This document shows, in pieces, positions 18,641 to 26,788 of a stretch of 64,000 bases of DNA. The stretch comes from Paenibacillus sp. 453mf. Lineage in GTDB: Bacteria; Bacillota; Bacilli; Paenibacillales; Paenibacillaceae. The notes under the pieces were generated by a model. It saw only the letters and a list, made by a program, of their open reading frames with translations. It did no database searches and was not told the origin of the DNA. The number at the start of each line of letters is the position of its first letter. Position 1 is the first letter of the stretch. The stretch lies in assembly GCF_900116105.1 (NCBI RefSeq), contig NZ_FPAC01000001.1:300862-364861 (forward strand). Reading direction: 5' to 3'. Made by a program: the position numbers and the translations under genes.

Positions 18641-19372
18641 ATGGAGCAACAACGCGTTTTTGGAGATTTTCACTCCATTTTAGATGAAGGTAAAGTGTGG
18701 AAGATTGGAGGGTTCGCTCTTCCGGACGGGTCGTTCTGGGAATACCGGGAGCCGGATGCGGTGGTCATCGTACGCAACGGAATATTATATGTACGTGCAC
18801 CGCTGAGCCGGCAGCATAACCAGGTTCAGATCCTGGATAATGCGAAGCATATGTATTATTCTGTTGAGGAAGTAGAAGTGCCGGAATCCGGAGAAGTGAC
18901 ATTTGAGCTGCAAATTCGTGCTCGTACAAGAGGAACCGTTCTCGGGGATTTTTATGATGGATATGTATCCTTGAACCTGCTTGATTTCAGCACCGGAGCA
19001 GCACTCGACTTCTTTGCTAACAATGAGCAATTCTGCAGTGTATATGCCATTCTTCCATTCCCGGGCGTGAAGGTGCCTGAATCGGACAAGACCCGGTACT
19101 TCAGCATCTTCAAAGAGGACGATGCTCACTTTAAGCCCCAGGAGTTCAACACATATACCATCACGTACAACCGTGCTAACGATGAAGCGGTATTCCTGGT
19201 TAATGGTCACGAGGTTCGCCGCGAGATTGGCATTCCGGTCAAAATGAACAAATTCACGATTGCACTTGGCATTATGACGGAGAAGGATTTATCTCCGCAA
19301 GGCAGCGTATCCGTTCACGGCCAGACAGTCATAGCTGAGTATTCACCAGTGACAGTGACGATTAAGGAATAG
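18641..19372 (+). CDS. Uncharacterised protein, DUF6081-like beta-sandwich
   Basis: A 243-residue protein without signal peptide or membrane segment. Sequence blocks such as FWEYREPDAVVIVRNGILYV, LYVRAPLSRQHNQVQILDN, FNTYTITYNRANDEAVFLVN and ALGIMTEKDL read like a concanavalin-type beta-sandwich that may bind carbohydrate. I believe this is the family annotated DUF6081, but the name is from memory. It is monocistronic with its own terminator. No enzymatic residues can be identified. Confidence 0.7.
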   Translation: MEQQRVFGDFHSILDEGKVWKIGGFALPDGSFWEYREPDAVVIVRNGILYVRAPLSRQHNQVQILDNAKHMYYSVEEVEVPESGEVTFELQIRARTRGTVLGDFYDGYVSLNLLDFSTGAALDFFANNEQFCSVYAILPFPGVKVPESDKTRYFSIFKEDDAHFKPQEFNTYTITYNRANDEAVFLVNGHEVRREIGIPVKMNKFTIALGIMTEKDLSPQGSVSVHGQTVIAEYSPVTVTIKE

Positions 19373-19403
19373 CGGATTCGATTCCGAATAGCAAGCTCTC
19401 TTT

Positions 19404-19446
19404 CACAGCCTTTGTTCCCTTAGAACGAAGGCTGTGTTTTATTTTT
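19404..19446 (+). terminator. Terminator after the 18641 gene
   Basis: CACAGCCTTTGTTC (19404-19417) pairs with GAACGAAGGCTGTG (19423-19436), then TTTTATTTTT. Confidence 0.9.
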
Positions 19447-19516
19447 ATACGATGCGTGAGAATCATTGCAGATTTTCCCCGAACCAACGAAGCAAGAAAA
19501 AATATGTGTTTTAATT

Positions 19517-19536
19517 ATACCCCTATAGGGTATAAT
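19517..19536 (+). promoter_or_regulatory. CsoR-like operator over the -10 box of the DUF1541 gene
   Basis: ATACCC (19517-19522) and GGGTAT (19528-19533) form an inverted repeat around CTATA. The right arm merges with the -10 hexamer TATAAT (19531-19536). G/C-tract palindromes of the form ATACCC..GGGTAT are the binding sites of CsoR-family repressors sensing Cu(I) or, for CstR, persulfide. Binding here would mask the promoter. Confidence 0.7.
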
Positions 19537-19574
19537 GTTATTGCAACAAAGACACAAACTGAGGTGAATGAAAT

Positions 19575-20132
19575 ATGAAAAAAGAACTGGCACTAATCGG
19601 AATTACAGCCATGCTCATTATGAGCGGATGCGGCAATGCTGGAGACAGCAATTCAAATGAGACGGCAGACACAGCGGCACACGAGGATCATTCTGCCATG
19701 AATCATTCTTCGTCAGGTGAGGTTCCTGAAGGTTTGAAGGAAGCGGTGAATCCCAAATTTAAAGTCGGAGACACTGCGAAGATCACTACAGATCACATGT
19801 CAGGCATGGAGGGAGCAGAAGCTACCATTACCGGAGCCTATGATACGACCGTTTATACCGTTTCATATACACCTGTTAACGGTGGAGAGCAGGTAACGGA
19901 CCATAAGTGGGTCATCCATGAAGAAATCCAGGATGCGGGCAGCGAGCCGTTTACACCAGGCAGTGAGGTCGTGCTGATGGCGGATCATATGGAAGGGATG
20001 AAAGGGGCAGAGGCCACAATTGATTCGGCTAAGCAAACCACTGTATATATGGTTGATTTCACTCCAACTACGGGAGGCGAACCTGTCTCAAACCATAAAT
20101 GGGTGACGGAAGAAGAACTGGCAGCACTCTAA
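19575..20132 (+). CDS. YdhK-type lipoprotein with two DUF1541 repeats
   Basis: A 185-residue surface lipoprotein: signal peptide with lipobox MSGC, an acidic and His-rich spacer (HEDHSAMNHSSS), then two DUF1541 repeats at about 63-120 and 124-182. Each has the pattern ADHM-x-GM-x-GAEATI, then TVY and HKWV-x-EE. The His/Met content suggests metal binding, in line with the CsoR-like operator just upstream. A copper role is inference. No CopA or CopZ gene is adjacent. Confidence 0.85.
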   Translation: MKKELALIGITAMLIMSGCGNAGDSNSNETADTAAHEDHSAMNHSSSGEVPEGLKEAVNPKFKVGDTAKITTDHMSGMEGAEATITGAYDTTVYTVSYTPVNGGEQVTDHKWVIHEEIQDAGSEPFTPGSEVVLMADHMEGMKGAEATIDSAKQTTVYMVDFTPTTGGEPVSNHKWVTEEELAAL

Positions 20133-20241
20133 ACAGGATGATATGAAGCAGATATGAGAGAATTCAGTAGTACACCATACAGGAGGATTGCTCCTGCTAC
20201 ATAAGCATTTTGTTAGCAGCTTTGAAGGCTTTATATACTTC

Positions 20242-20280
20242 AGGATTTTGCATCATTTGATTTGGCTGATGCAAAATCCT
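20242..20280. promoter_or_regulatory. Perfect 14-bp hairpin upstream of cdaS
   Basis: AGGATTTTGCATCA (20242-20255) and TGATGCAAAATCCT (20267-20280) are exactly complementary around an 11-base loop, about 80 bases before the cdaS start. No T run follows on either side, so it is not an ordinary terminator. It may act in the leader RNA or as a protein-binding palindrome. Confidence 0.55.
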
Positions 20281-20358
20281 CACCTGTATAACTTTACTGT
20301 TATGCGGGGAAATCTAGTAAGGATTGAAGTTATCTTGCGTAGGAGGCATGAAGCAATA

Positions 20359-20982
20359 ATGGATATACGTGAACCGGCACTGCCAATAACTATGAAAAAT
20401 CAGTTGAATGATCAGCTGCATCTGCTGATGGACGGCATCCATCGTGTACTTGACACCATTGAGGAGAATGAGTGCTGTATTCTGAATCAATTTGAGCAGA
20501 TGAATCAGCAGTTTCGGGCCATTCATACCATTGCTGCCTCCTATTACTTAAGAACGTACCTTGAGCCGTATACCGATCATTATGCGACGCTGGCAACGAC
20601 CGTGCAGCATTTATCGGAGCGAAGACATGGAGCGCTCATTGCTATCCGAAGAAAGGATGAGATCAAGCCTTTTGTTCATTCAGGCATTCCGATTAATGCG
20701 ATATTATCCTTCTCACTAATGGAATCGATATTCTACCCAGGGAATCCACTGCATGACGGAGGGGTTGTCGTCGATAAGAATGTAATTCTATCCGCAGGCA
20801 ATATTTATCCTACCGCACAGTTTTATGAAGGGGAGGAAATGCTGGGGACACGTCATCGTGCGGCCATCGGGCTGACCGAACGAACAGACTGTCTTGTACT
20901 GGTCGTTTCAGAGGAGACGGGACGCGTGTCATTTGCTATTCAGGGCAAACTCTATCCTGTTCAGCCGAGCGGCTTGCTGTAG
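20359..20982 (+). CDS. cdaS: Sporulation-type diadenylate cyclase CdaS
   Basis: Makes c-di-AMP from two ATP. The DisA_N catalytic domain spans about residues 55-207, with LHDGG at 131-135 and GTRHRAAIG at 163-171 (RHR motif). The N-terminal helices (1-55) match the autoinhibitory YojJ-type region of CdaS. ATG 20359 has AGGAGG twelve bases upstream and gives 207 residues, the length of B. subtilis CdaS; a longer frame from 20188 would run through a large hairpin. The usual DGA motif reads DGG here. Confidence 0.87.
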   Translation: MDIREPALPITMKNQLNDQLHLLMDGIHRVLDTIEENECCILNQFEQMNQQFRAIHTIAASYYLRTYLEPYTDHYATLATTVQHLSERRHGALIAIRRKDEIKPFVHSGIPINAILSFSLMESIFYPGNPLHDGGVVVDKNVILSAGNIYPTAQFYEGEEMLGTRHRAAIGLTERTDCLVLVVSEETGRVSFAIQGKLYPVQPSGLL

Positions 20983-21035
20983 CCGTTACGGTTTAGTCGG
21001 TGAGTGTCTTGTGATTGCTTCTGTCATAAAGAGTC

Positions 21036-21066
21036 TTGACAATCCATCAGTTTAGTTATAAACTAA
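21036..21066 (+). promoter_or_regulatory. Promoter with overlapping palindrome for the MhqO-like gene
   Basis: TTGACA (21036-21041), a 17-base spacer and TAAACT (21059-21064). The inverted repeat TTAGTT-ATA-AACTAA (21052-21066) covers the -10 box, so a repressor bound there would block transcription. MarR- or HxlR-type quinone sensors are likely candidates. Confidence 0.7.
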
Positions 21067-21162
21067 TACTCACAGAAGCATATCAAAGCATTGCTTCACA
21101 AGAAATTATCTTAATTTTAAAATACTTTACTTGTTTATAATATCTACTAAGGAGATGACATA

Positions 21163-22146
21163 ATGAATCATTTAAAAGGAATCCATCACGTAACTGCAAT
21201 CACCAGCAATGCAGAGAAGAACTATGAGTTCTTCACTTATGTTCTGGGCATGCGTCTCGTTAAGAAGACCGTTAACCAGGACGATATTCAGACCTATCAT
21301 CTGTTCTTCGCAGATGACAAGGGAAGTGCAGGAACCGACATGACCTTCTTCGATTTTCCCGGCATCCCGCAAGGCAAGCATGGTAACGATGAAATCTACA
21401 AGACTTCATTCCGGGTGCCGAGCGATGCAGCGATTGAATACTGGGTCAAGAGATTTGACCGCCTTGGCGTCAAGCATACAGGAGTGAAAGAGCAATTTGG
21501 CAAAAAGACATTGTCCTTTGTTGATTTTGATGATCAGCAGTACCAGCTCATCTCGGATGAGCATAATGAAGGAGTGGCTTCTGGTACACCTTGGCAGAAT
21601 GGTCCAATCCCACTGGAGTATGCCATTACGGGTCTCGGGCCGATCTATATTCGTCATGCACAGTTCGATTACATTAAAGAATTGATGGAGCGGGTATTAT
21701 TATTCAAGGAAATTGCCTCTGAAGGTTCGCTTCATTTGTTCGAGGTCGGTGAAGGAGGCAGCGGAGCTCAGGTTGTTGTTGAACATAATACGATGCTTCC
21801 GCCTGCTCGCCAAGGATTCGGAACCGTTCATCATGCCGCATTCCGCGTAGAGGACCGCGCCGTGCTTGAAGAATGGATTGAGCGAATGTCGAGCTTCGGA
21901 TTTACAACCTCAGGTTACGTAGACCGGCATTTCTTCGAATCGTTATATGTGAGAGTAACACCGCAGCTACTATTTGAATTTGCAACGGATGGTCCTGGTT
22001 TCATGGGGGATGAGCCTTACGAGACATTGGGAGAGAAGCTGTCCTTACCTCCATTCCTGGAGCCACACCGTGAACAGATCGAGCGAGATGTACGTCCGAT
22101 TGACACGATGCGAAGCGATAAAGTAATTGAAAAGGAATATGAGTAA
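21163..22146 (+). CDS. Ring-cleaving dioxygenase of the MhqO/YdfO type
   Basis: A 327-residue protein with two VOC modules: GIHHVTAITSNAEKNYEFFT at the N-terminus supplies the first metal histidine, and FGTVHHAAFRVEDRAVLEEW begins the second, with LLFEFATDGPGF supplying the Glu. This is the pattern of hydroquinone and catechol-degrading MhqO proteins induced by quinones. AAGGAGATG precedes ATG 21163. It is the second extradiol-type dioxygenase of the window, the other being the CatE-like gene at 1-719. Confidence 0.88.
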   Translation: MNHLKGIHHVTAITSNAEKNYEFFTYVLGMRLVKKTVNQDDIQTYHLFFADDKGSAGTDMTFFDFPGIPQGKHGNDEIYKTSFRVPSDAAIEYWVKRFDRLGVKHTGVKEQFGKKTLSFVDFDDQQYQLISDEHNEGVASGTPWQNGPIPLEYAITGLGPIYIRHAQFDYIKELMERVLLFKEIASEGSLHLFEVGEGGSGAQVVVEHNTMLPPARQGFGTVHHAAFRVEDRAVLEEWIERMSSFGFTTSGYVDRHFFESLYVRVTPQLLFEFATDGPGFMGDEPYETLGEKLSLPPFLEPHREQIERDVRPIDTMRSDKVIEKEYE

Positions 22147-22232
22147 CAGCTAGGGAGAAAGGGTTTGTACTTATTTCATGAGGGATTGCATATATAAATA
22201 ATATCTTTTAGTGAAATAGGGGGCGGCCCTTA

Positions 22233-22517
22233 GTGGAATGGAGCGCGATATGGGAATTGATCGATCCAAGATTGATCGGAGTCGTGGCGGCATGCTGGGT
22301 GGTAGGGTATATTCTGAAGTCAACTCCATCCTTCCCTGACTGGACGATTGTTTATGTCATAGTCATTGTTGCTGTCGGTTTGAGTGTATGGATACTGGGC
22401 CTATCGCCCGACTCTGTCATACAAGGTGTTCTTGCAGGAGCATTCTCGGTATATGGACACCAGGTTGTGAAGCAGACAAAAATTGCGAGAAGCACGACGC
22501 CTGGGGAGAAAACATAG
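22233..22517 (+). CDS. Phage holin-family small membrane protein
   Basis: A 94-residue protein with two to three hydrophobic segments (VVAACWVVGYILK, WTIVYVIVIVAVGLSVWILG, VLAGAFSVYGHQVVKQTK), the profile of the holin family found in Bacillus and Paenibacillus prophages. GTG 22233 follows AGGGGGCGG. No endolysin, portal or other phage gene is near, so it is either a prophage relic or a domesticated holin-like channel. Confidence 0.7.
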   Translation: MEWSAIWELIDPRLIGVVAACWVVGYILKSTPSFPDWTIVYVIVIVAVGLSVWILGLSPDSVIQGVLAGAFSVYGHQVVKQTKIARSTTPGEKT

Positions 22518-22625
22518 CAGATAGAAAAACAGCAAATAGCAAGATGCAAGAAGAATTGCTAAGCCCTCACCATTTGGACATCAAGATTATAATCTTGCGC
22601 CATGGAAATTCAGATCCGAAACAGA

Positions 22626-22668
22626 AAAGCCGCAGTGAACTAGGTATTCCCTAGATCACTGCGGCTTT
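22626..22668. terminator. Bidirectional terminator between the holin-like gene and the betaine transporter
   Basis: An 18-base stem with one mismatch; arms at 22626-22643 and 22651-22668 run from AAAGCCGCAGTGA to TCACTGCGGCTTT. A/T tails on both strands let it serve the convergent genes. Confidence 0.9.
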
Positions 22669-22679
22669 ATGCTGTCAGC

Positions 22680-24428
22680 TTACTTCAAATCTTCAATGGA
22701 ATCAATGTCCATGTAAGCAGGTACGGTAAGACCCGTCTTGGCGCCTTCCAGGTTAACGCCTAAATCATCGATTTGATTCTTGTATTTCTCCAGGTAAGCA
22801 GCGGAGGTAACCGGCAGCCAAGCAGCAAGGGATGCATCTACATCTCCGCTGGCTACGCCCTGCCACATCGGTCCCATTTCAACCTGAAGTGAAGTGACAT
22901 TATAACCGAGCTTCTCGGACAGAATGTAGTGGGCGAGGTTGGTACTCGCAATTTCGGAATCCCAAGCTACGTAGCTGAGCTTGATGGAATCACCATTAAC
23001 CGGTGATAAACCACTTATCCATTCATCAACTTTATCCGGATGAGCTTCAGCCCATTCAGCTGCAGCCTCCTCAGCAGAATTGCCATCTTGAATGGCAATC
23101 ATAATTTCACCCATGTCCTCAGGAGTCCATTGGAACCGATCCAGGAACTCATAAGCGGTCGGAAGGTCTTCTTGAAGTCCTTTGCGTGCTACGGTATGAA
23201 TTTCTTCTGCTTCACCGTAAGACTTCTTCGGATCTTCTAAGTATTTCAGATCATATTTGTTAAACATCCAGTGAGGGGTCCAGCCGGTTACAATAATCGG
23301 CTGTTCATTCTGGATTGCTCTCTCCAGCATGGCGGTCATCGCTGAACCGGAGCCTTCGACAAGCGTCCAATCCGTCAGCTCATAATCTTCAATTGCTTTA
23401 TTGGTGGATGCCATAATGCCGGCACCCGGGTCAATTCCGATAATCTCATAGTTTACTTCCTCACCAACACTGCCGCTGGCGGTAGTCCCGCCTGTATTCG
23501 ATCCGCCGACAAAATATTGGGAGAATCCCGCAATCAGTACAATAGCTGCTGCAGCTGAACCGATCCAGACGCGCTGCTTGGAAGTAAGACGGCTTTTCTT
23601 CTTTTGTCCTGGCTTCCCGACCAGGTTCTGTGTAAAGCGGTCAAGCACAATGGCGAGCACGACGACTACGAGTCCCGCTTCAAAGCCCTTACCAATCTGA
23701 AGCTGGCCTACCGCACGGTATACTTCTGCACCAATCCCTTGTGCACCGATCATGGAAGCAATAACGACCATGGACAGTGACAGCATGATGGTCTGGTTAA
23801 CACCGCTCATCAGTGTAGGCATGGCAAGCGGGAGCTGAACCTTTAACAGCTTCTGGCTTGAAGTTGAGCCAAATGCATCTGCAGCCTCAACCAGCTCTTT
23901 CGATACCTGACGAATACCGAGATGGGTCATTCGAATCGTAGGCGGTATGGAGAAGATAACGGAAGCAATAACACCCGGTACAACGCCTAGACTGAAGAAG
24001 GTTACTGCCGGCAGCAGGTATACGAAGGCAGGCATTGTCTGCATCAAGTCTAGAATCGGTGTAACGATCCGCTCTATAGAACGGCTGTATGCAGACAGAA
24101 TTCCAAGAGGAACCCCGATCACAATAGATATAATACCCGAGGTAACGACAAGTCCAAGTGTATCCATGGACTGCGGCCAGTAGCCCAAGTTATAGATGAG
24201 CAGGAAGCCCAGTACAGTAAACAGGGCGAGCTTCCATCTACCAAGCAAGTAAGCAAGGGCCCCAATAATGATAATGAACAGAATTGGGTGCGGGAGCATG
24301 AACAGCCCTGAGAAAAATCCAACGACACTTTCAATAACTGTTGAAATGAGACGGAAGAATCCGGCAATGGATACATTCAGCCAATCAACTATGGCATCAA
24401 TCCACTCCGCAATAGGTAATTTAGGCAT
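22680..24428 (-). CDS. Glycine betaine ABC transporter, permease fused to substrate-binding domain
   Basis: A 582-residue OpuABC-type fusion. The N-terminal permease (about 1-275) has the EAA-like loop VEAADAFGSTSSQKLLKVQLP; then comes one more membrane span (about 290-310) and a Gly/Ser/Thr linker that tethers the extracellular binding domain (about 325-582). The binding domain carries tryptophans expected for the betaine cage (TGWTPHWMFNKYD, AAWLPV). Fusion of OpuAB and OpuAC is known from lactic acid bacteria and clostridia. Its start overlaps the ATPase gene by eight bases. Confidence 0.93.
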   Translation of the reverse strand: MPKLPIAEWIDAIVDWLNVSIAGFFRLISTVIESVVGFFSGLFMLPHPILFIIIIGALAYLLGRWKLALFTVLGFLLIYNLGYWPQSMDTLGLVVTSGIISIVIGVPLGILSAYSRSIERIVTPILDLMQTMPAFVYLLPAVTFFSLGVVPGVIASVIFSIPPTIRMTHLGIRQVSKELVEAADAFGSTSSQKLLKVQLPLAMPTLMSGVNQTIMLSLSMVVIASMIGAQGIGAEVYRAVGQLQIGKGFEAGLVVVVLAIVLDRFTQNLVGKPGQKKKSRLTSKQRVWIGSAAAAIVLIAGFSQYFVGGSNTGGTTASGSVGEEVNYEIIGIDPGAGIMASTNKAIEDYELTDWTLVEGSGSAMTAMLERAIQNEQPIIVTGWTPHWMFNKYDLKYLEDPKKSYGEAEEIHTVARKGLQEDLPTAYEFLDRFQWTPEDMGEIMIAIQDGNSAEEAAAEWAEAHPDKVDEWISGLSPVNGDSIKLSYVAWDSEIASTNLAHYILSEKLGYNVTSLQVEMGPMWQGVASGDVDASLAAWLPVTSAAYLEKYKNQIDDLGVNLEGAKTGLTVPAYMDIDSIEDLK

Positions 24429-25626
24429 TTATAGATTCCTCCTTCGTTGCAGACACTTCTCCGCCGAGCGCACCGAGGAGTGCACCTCGGACAATAACGC
24501 CTTCCAATCTTCCGTTCTCATTCACGACAGCGAGCGGAACCTTCGCTGAGCTTGTGATTTCGAACAGTTCATTCATAAGCGTTTCCGGCGGTACTTGAGG
24601 TCCATCGGTTATCAGAATATCCTGAATGGTTTGTCCATCCTTGGATGCGCGGGCAGCATCCTCAGCGGTAATAACACCAAGCAGCATCTTCGAACGGTCG
24701 ATAACAAATAGGTTGGATATCCCTCTCTCACGCATCAGCTCAAGAGCAACACGAGGTCCGCGGTCCAAAGTAATGGTCTCCGGTCTGCGCATGACATGAG
24801 CAGCAGTCAGGACCTTGGACAGATCCACATCTTCCACAAATCGTGCTACGAAGGAGTTCGCCGGTTGGATCATGATTTCTTCCGGTGTTCCAATCTGTTC
24901 TACTGCACCGTCTTTCATCAGTGCGATTCGATCCCCGATGCGGAGCGCTTCATCCAGATCATGTGTAATGAAGACAATGGTCTTCTTCATCCGGTCCTGC
25001 AGCTCGAGCAGCTCGTCCTGCATATCACGGCGAATCAGTGGGTCAAGTGCACTGAACGCTTCATCCATGAGCATCACTTCAGGATCATTGGCAAGTGCTC
25101 TCGCGAGACCAACACGCTGCTGCATACCACCGCTCAGCTCACTAGGCAGCTTGTCTTCCCAGCCCTTGAGACCGACAAGTGCCAAGGCCTCTTTCGCTTT
25201 TTCAGAACGAATGGATTTATCGACTTTTTGAATTTCAAGTCCATATTCTACATTATCAAGCACCGTACGGTGAGGCAGAAGCGCAAAGCTCTGGAACACC
25301 ATGCTGATTGTTTTCCTTCTAACTTCACGAAGCTGTTCTTTGTTCATCTTGCGAAGATCCTTGCCATGAACGAGGATTTCACCGGAGGTTGGTTCAATCA
25401 AGCGATTTAGCATTCGTACAAGGGTAGACTTCCCGCTGCCGGACAAGCCCATGATGACGAAGATTTCTCCCTGCTTAATCTCCATATTGACTTGGTTCAC
25501 ACCAACAGTGATTCCTTTTTCTTTGGCCAGCCGTTTCTTATCCCAGCCTTGACTGAGAAGCTTTGCGCCTTCGCTTGCGCCGGGACCAAACAGCTTGCTG
25601 ACGTTTCTGACTTCCAGAATGGTCAT
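24421..25626 (-). CDS. Glycine betaine/proline ABC transporter ATPase with CBS domains
   Basis: A 401-residue OpuAA/ProV-type ATPase. Walker A GLSGSGKST is at about 59-67, the Q-loop VFQSFALLPHRTV, signature ELSGGMQQRVGLARAL and Walker B VMLMDEAFSALDPL follow. Two CBS domains (about 280-390) sense ionic strength or nucleotides and gate the transporter. AAGGAG lies well before ATG 25626. First gene of the two-gene operon. Confidence 0.95.
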   Translation of the reverse strand: MTILEVRNVSKLFGPGASEGAKLLSQGWDKKRLAKEKGITVGVNQVNMEIKQGEIFVIMGLSGSGKSTLVRMLNRLIEPTSGEILVHGKDLRKMNKEQLREVRRKTISMVFQSFALLPHRTVLDNVEYGLEIQKVDKSIRSEKAKEALALVGLKGWEDKLPSELSGGMQQRVGLARALANDPEVMLMDEAFSALDPLIRRDMQDELLELQDRMKKTIVFITHDLDEALRIGDRIALMKDGAVEQIGTPEEIMIQPANSFVARFVEDVDLSKVLTAAHVMRRPETITLDRGPRVALELMRERGISNLFVIDRSKMLLGVITAEDAARASKDGQTIQDILITDGPQVPPETLMNELFEITSSAKVPLAVVNENGRLEGVIVRGALLGALGGEVSATKEESINA

Positions 25627-25704
25627 AGGTACACTCCTTTATATTTAGCTTGCAGAGCGATGTGCAGCTCTTTGAAGCTCGTTTTCTGAACATAAGCCTT
25701 TGCC

Positions 25705-25733
25705 AGTGTAACAAATAAAATGTATAATTTCAA
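25705..25733 (-). promoter_or_regulatory. Promoter of the glycine betaine transporter operon
   Basis: Read leftward: TTGAAA (25733-25728), 17 bases, TACACT (25710-25705). The leader to the ATG is about 75 bases. Confidence 0.6.
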
Positions 25734-25756
25734 ACGAACGTTCAGAACGTAAAGTA

Positions 25757-25776
25757 TGTACAGAAAATACTGTACA
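25757..25776. promoter_or_regulatory. Palindrome in the opu-gbsR intergenic region, candidate GbsR operator
   Basis: TGTACAG, six bases, CTGTACA. A perfect 7-bp inverted repeat lying about 24 bases upstream of the leftward -35 box and between the transporter operon and its probable regulator. The rest of 25777-26050 shows no gene. Confidence 0.5.
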
Positions 25777-26050
25777 AAGTTTAAAGTGTTGGTGCATCAA
25801 GGAAAAACGGTATTTTTGATGTCAATCTAGGGCCGTGGTTTCTTTACTTTTAATGATGCTTTTTCTAAAATAGATCATGTTATCTGAACAGACACTTTGT
25901 TTATCTTTGAGATCTAACGATCTGCCTTTGGTAGACAATTTGGCGAATATATTTTGTCCTGATTGGATTCAGTTTATGACGGTGAGAAGATAAGACCTCT
26001 TATCTTAACTATCTTTAGTACCTGACGATTTAGAATGGGAGGTTGCAAGC

Positions 26051-26614
26051 ATGAGCTTGGACCAATTAAATGAACAGCAGCAAGATAAACTAATGAATAT
26101 TCGCAAGCGGGTAATCCAAACCGTTGGTAAAAATATGGACTTGTATGGACTCAGCTCCTCTTCCGGGCACTTATATGGATTGCTTTTTTTTGCCGATAAA
26201 CCCATGACGCTGGATGATATGGGGCGAGAGATGGAGATGAGCAAGACCAGCATGAGTACAGGAGTCCGTAATCTCCTTGATATGAAGATGGTAAACAAGG
26301 TATGGAGCAAAGGTTCCCGCAAAGATCAATATGAGGTTGAATATGACTGGCATCAGACATTTACGGACTATTTTGCTATCAAATGGAGAAAAGCAGCGGA
26401 GAGTAATCTGCTCTCTTTCAAGAAGGCCATTGAAGAGATTGAGCGCATGCTGAAATCGAATGAGGATGATGAAGCTCTGAAGGAGGTCCTGGCCCAGGAT
26501 ATGGAGAAGATGAAGGCGGCTGTTGCTTATTACAAATGGTTGAATCGTCTCATTGATACAATGGAATCGGAAAAAATCTTTGATCTGGTTCCTAAGGAAG
26601 AAGATCTCGAGTAG
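26051..26614 (+). CDS. gbsR: GbsR/MarR-family transcriptional regulator
   Basis: A 187-residue winged-helix protein of the GbsR family (choline- and betaine-responsive repressors of osmoprotectant genes). The DNA-binding core is GHLYGLLFFADKPMTLDDMG through MSKTSMSTGVRNLLDMKMV. The C-terminal helices are charged and probably dimerise. GGGAGG precedes ATG 26051. It is divergent from the glycine betaine transporter, which is its likely target. Two hairpins follow the gene. Confidence 0.88.
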   Translation: MSLDQLNEQQQDKLMNIRKRVIQTVGKNMDLYGLSSSSGHLYGLLFFADKPMTLDDMGREMEMSKTSMSTGVRNLLDMKMVNKVWSKGSRKDQYEVEYDWHQTFTDYFAIKWRKAAESNLLSFKKAIEEIERMLKSNEDDEALKEVLAQDMEKMKAAVAYYKWLNRLIDTMESEKIFDLVPKEEDLE

Positions 26615-26631
26615 CAGCATGCTGCAATCAT

Positions 26632-26653
26632 AGAGCCTTAAGGGGCTCTTTTC
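26632..26653 (+). terminator. Terminator of gbsR
   Basis: AGAGCC (26632-26637) pairs with GGCTCT (26644-26649), then TTTT. Confidence 0.65.
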
Positions 26654-26662
26654 GTATTATTA

Positions 26663-26697
26663 GGTCAGCCAGAAACTTCTGGTTGGCCTATTTTTCT
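26663..26697 (+). terminator. Second hairpin terminator after gbsR
   Basis: GGTCAGCCAGAA pairs, with two wobble or mismatch positions, with TTCTGGTTGGCC; a T-rich tail follows. Confidence 0.7.
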
Positions 26698-26788
26698 TTA
26701 TGCTTGTCAGGCCAGTCTGCATAAATCGAACAAGTCCCTCATAGACATGTATCAATCAGTTGAAATCAGTGTTAAAGGGGATGATGTC

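Noticed and set aside
19517..19536. Fur or Zur box upstream of the DUF1541 gene
   Set aside because: The site is a G/C-tract palindrome ATACCC..GGGTAT; Fur/Zur boxes are A/T-rich 7-1-7 repeats and do not fit.
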